A DNA stretch of 7,253 bases from Flavobacteriaceae bacterium (GTDB taxonomy: Bacteria > Bacteroidota > Bacteroidia > Flavobacteriales > Flavobacteriaceae). The position numbers and the translations under genes are program-made. The notes under the pieces are model-generated. The model searched no databases, had not been told where the DNA came from, and worked only from the letters and a program-made list of their open reading frames with translations. The stretch is from the NCBI GenBank assembly GCA_947458575.1, contig CANHBE010000132.1:1-7253 (forward strand), written 5' to 3'. Positions within the stretch are counted from its first letter, which is position 1. Every line of letters starts with the position of its first letter. Positions 5,600-7,253 of the stretch are shown here, in pieces.

Positions 5600-5604
5600 T
5601 TTTG
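5597..5604 (+). promoter_or_regulatory. Promoter -7 box candidate for the broken secreted-protein gene
   Basis: TATTTTTG matches TAnnTTTG exactly and ends 31 bases before the ATG at 5636. The first three bases are shared with the last operator half-site, so a bound repressor would block it. A TTG at the proper -33 spacing is absent. Confidence 0.5.
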
Positions 5605-5635
5605 GATTTAAATCAATATTTAAATATCTATTCAA

Positions 5636-5968
5636 ATGAAAAAACTATGCTTCCTACTATTGTCTATACCGTCTATATCTTTAGCTCAGACTACTGGTTA
5701 TGGATATGTCCCTAGACAAGTAGAGACATCATAAGTAAATTATGCTAAAGTTGGTCAAGATATTAATAATGCAATTAATAATGCGCTTGAACAAAGAGAA
5801 GCACAAGCACGGGCTCTTGGTTGGTCTTCTGCAGCTGAAATGGATGCGGCAAGAAAAGAAGAAAAAAGAAGAATTAAAAGAGAAAAGGCTTTAGAAAAAG
5901 AAAGGAAAAAAGCTATAAAAGAAAAAGAAAGACAAGAAGAAAGAGAAAAAGAACAAAAGATTAATTAG
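5636..5968 (+). pseudogene. Small secreted Lys/Glu-rich protein gene interrupted by an in-frame stop
   Basis: From ATG 5636 the frame encodes a Sec signal peptide (MKK, hydrophobic residues 4-16, likely cleavage SLA|Q after residue 17), then a short QTTGYGYVPRQVETS segment, then TAA at 5732-5734. The same frame stays open for 77 more codons to TAG at 5966-5968. The second part begins VNYAKVGQDINNAINNAL, includes ALGWSSAAEMDAARKEEKRR, and ends in a strongly charged K/E/R-rich probable coiled-coil tail. A coherent protein of about 110 residues across the stop suggests a single nonsense change; CAA to TAA would be the simplest, but the ancestral codon is unknown. A sequencing error or a separate restart at ATG 5840 are alternatives. 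I do not recognise a named family. It is divergent from the XRE gene and downstream of its operator. Confidence 0.72.
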
Positions 5969-6058
5969 TTGACTAACAAATCTTTTTCGAATTATTTATA
6001 TATAACATAAAATGGGGTAGCTGAAAACCAAAATAGAGTAAGCATAAAAAAATATAAT

Positions 6059-6550
6059 ATGAAAAAATTAATATGTCTTTTGACTTTGTTGTTTTTAATA
6101 AGTTCGTGTAGTAATGATAGTAGTAGTTCTGACTCTACTCAATTATTCAGAAATATATTTAATAATACATCTTGGGTGGATGCTGATGGTGTAGTGTATA
6201 CATTTAAAACAGGAAAATTATTTTATTGGGGTGATAATACCGGTTCTGTTTATTATACAGTTGGGTCATATAACAATATAGAATATGATGGATGTATTTA
6301 TAATACTGTTAATAATCTTATTGACTTAGAAGACAATGACACTTTTACAATTAGACAGATAACAAGTACAGGTGTAGGAAGTTTTTGTCCAGCTAGTTCG
6401 GTCGAGTTTACTTTTCAAGTTGTCAATGCAAATACTATTGAAGTTCAAACAAATTATGATGGTTTAATAGACTCATACTTAATCAATAAAACAAGTAATT
6501 TTTCAACACAAAACGCTGTTGATGGGACTTCAATAGGTTACCTTTGGTAG
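6059..6550 (+). CDS. Small uncharacterised lipoprotein
   Basis: A 163-residue protein with a type II signal peptide: MKK, hydrophobic residues 4-14, lipobox ISSC with lipidated Cys17. The following SNDSSSSDS linker has Asp at +3 from the Cys and resembles the Ser/Asp-rich linkers of flavobacterial outer-membrane lipoproteins. The mature part is rich in Trp/Tyr/Phe and alternating residues (NTSWVDADGVVYTFKTGKLFYWGDN), suggesting a small beta-barrel or lipocalin-like fold; this is a guess from pattern only. Two Cys (residues about 80 and 110) could form a disulfide. The gene starts 90 bases after the broken gene and ends in TAG. TTG (5969-5971) followed after 21 bases by TATTTATA (5993-6000) is a weak promoter candidate. 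A hairpin (ATTTTTGTT 6555-6563 with AA-C-CAAAAAT 6570-6579, one bulge) follows the stop but lacks a U-tract. Confidence 0.82.
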   Translation: MKKLICLLTLLFLISSCSNDSSSSDSTQLFRNIFNNTSWVDADGVVYTFKTGKLFYWGDNTGSVYYTVGSYNNIEYDGCIYNTVNNLIDLEDNDTFTIRQITSTGVGSFCPASSVEFTFQVVNANTIEVQTNYDGLIDSYLINKTSNFSTQNAVDGTSIGYLW

Positions 6551-6641
6551 ATTTATTTTTGTTATTTGGAACCAAAAATGATAATCTTACGGAAGTAATT
6601 ATATAATAATTTACCTAGACTAGTAAATAAAATATATTATA

Positions 6642-6812
6642 ATGGATCAGCAAGAAGAATCAGTGAGCAAGAAGATATTAACTCAAGACCAAATCGAGGA
6701 GTTGATGGCTTATCCAAATTATTGGAGAAATACTCTAAGAGAAGCAGCGGAACGAGGGGAGTCAATAAAAGAAGTTTACAAGGAACTAAAAGAAATGGAA
6801 CATTTGATGTAA
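6642..6812 (+). CDS. Small hypothetical protein, 56 residues
   Basis: ATG 6642 to TAA 6810-6812 encodes 56 residues: an MDQQEESVSKK start, TQDQIEELMAYPNYWRN in the middle, and an ending rich in Glu/Lys with EVYKELKEMEHLM. It is soluble, strongly charged and predicted mostly helical, with no signal peptide. The amino-acid composition is protein-like (regular hydrophobic spacing, few rare residues), unlike the low-complexity translations of the surrounding AT-rich DNA, and the codons are richer in G than the flanks. The opposite strand has a 66-codon open frame here that looks like its shadow. I do not recognise a family; small charged proteins of this type are common on islands and prophages. 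It has no neighbour within about 90 bases upstream. Confidence 0.6.
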   Translation: MDQQEESVSKKILTQDQIEELMAYPNYWRNTLREAAERGESIKEVYKELKEMEHLM

Positions 6813-7253
6813 ATGTATCGCTGAATATTTCCAACAACCATTACACTCGTAAAAAGCTAAAAAAATTGAGAGTTTTTTCTAAAATTAATACCCCGCCCTA
6901 ATAGAAATCCCCGTTTTCCCTATTGGCTTCCTTATTGAAAAATGGGGGTGTAGTGTAAACACTGCTTGTATGTAAATTGTACAAAAAATGTACAATTCTT
7001 TTGATTTTTTAGCAGTAAATTTATTTTTTCCAATTTTAGTTCTAAATCACACAAATACAGTGATTTACATACTGCTAATTAGTGTGGTTTGTATGGGTTA
7101 ATTATGTATGTCTTCAAACTAAAGTGGACTTTTCCTAAGAGAGTATTTAGTTAATAATTCAAAGATAAATGTTTGTTTTGATTTGTTGTTAATTTTATTT
7201 TTTGGTACTCATTTCTGCGGTTAATAATTGCAATTTTCTTTAATCGTTCTCGT
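6813..7253. other. 440-base AT-rich region without a convincing gene, rich in inverted repeats
   Basis: No ORF here has protein-like composition. A 37-codon hydrophobic frame (6988-7101, plus) is noted but not called. The region contains AGTGT-AA-ACACT (6952-6963), a perfect 9-bp hairpin AATTGTACA/TGTACAATT (6975-6983 / 6989-6997) followed by a T-rich stretch, a 7-bp hairpin AAATCAC/GTGATTT (7044-7050 / 7060-7066), and two longer-range inverted pairs: GTATGTAAAT 6968-6977 with ATTTACATAC 7063-7072, and AGCAGTA 7011-7017 with TACTGCT 7070-7076. CCCC 6909-6912 and GGGG about 6943-6947 can also pair around an A/T stem. The function is unknown. Confidence 0.5.

Noticed and set aside
6637..6837. 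Minus-strand 66-codon frame rich in Leu
   Set aside because: It is the complement of the more protein-like 56-codon plus-strand ORF; the Leu/Ser/Pro-rich translation is typical of antisense to Glu/Lys/Arg codons.
6988..7101. 37-codon hydrophobic plus-strand frame with its ATG in a hairpin arm, possibly a small membrane toxin
   Set aside because: AT-rich random sequence readily gives Phe/Leu/Ile-rich short frames; there is no antitoxin or promoter evidence, so it is not called as a gene.
5104..7253. Search for a duplicate of the tRNA-Leu 3' end (att site) or an integrase
   Set aside because: No copy of the CCGGCTCCGGGTA end and no recombinase-like frame was found in the window, so an att site is not annotated.

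Overview
The window reads as chromosomal DNA from a member of the Bacteroidota, most likely a Flavobacterium-like Flavobacteriaceae. Four things support this: a secreted protein ending in a type IX secretion (T9SS) type A sorting domain; a prs / L25 / pth gene cluster; promoter candidates of the TAnnTTTG form used by the Bacteroidota housekeeping sigma factor; and AT-rich intergenic DNA carrying structured repeats of a kind I recall from flavobacterial genomes. The assignment rests on motif recognition, not on a database search.

Layout. Positions 1-1317 (+) hold the C-terminal part of a large secreted protein, probably a zinc metallopeptidase with a proprotein-convertase P domain and a T9SS sorting tail. 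Its catalytic part lies outside the window. A strong bidirectional terminator (1339-1370) separates it from a convergent minus-strand block. In transcription order that block is prs (PRPP synthetase, 4738-3797), rplY (ribosomal protein L25/Ctc, 3476-2871), pth (peptidyl-tRNA hydrolase, 2598-1891) and an uncharacterised lipoprotein (1889-1371) one base after pth. These are housekeeping functions: PRPP for nucleotide synthesis, a 5S-rRNA-binding ribosomal protein, and recycling of peptidyl-tRNA. The gaps between them are not empty: 2674-2751 is a structured hairpin repeat and 3575-3739 is a tandem and hairpin-rich repeat.

At 4860-5023 prs and a plus-strand tRNA-Leu(CAA) gene are divergently transcribed. 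Their TAnnTTTG boxes lie inside the two arms of a perfect 9-bp inverted repeat. The prs leader and the tRNA leader each contain a clear hairpin. The tRNA (5024-5103) is followed by a good intrinsic terminator.

From about 5155 to the end the character changes. The DNA is visibly more AT-rich and the genes are small and without obvious function: an XRE-type HTH regulator (minus), a divergent secreted-protein gene broken by one in-frame stop, a second small lipoprotein, and a 56-codon ORF. The last 440 bases have no convincing gene but many inverted repeats. This looks like an accessory island or remnant downstream of a tRNA gene, although no integrase or duplicated att site is visible. The most interesting part is the regulator/operator module: an 18-bp perfect palindrome plus a third half-site at 10-bp period, lying between the XRE gene and the broken secreted-protein gene and touching the latter's promoter box.
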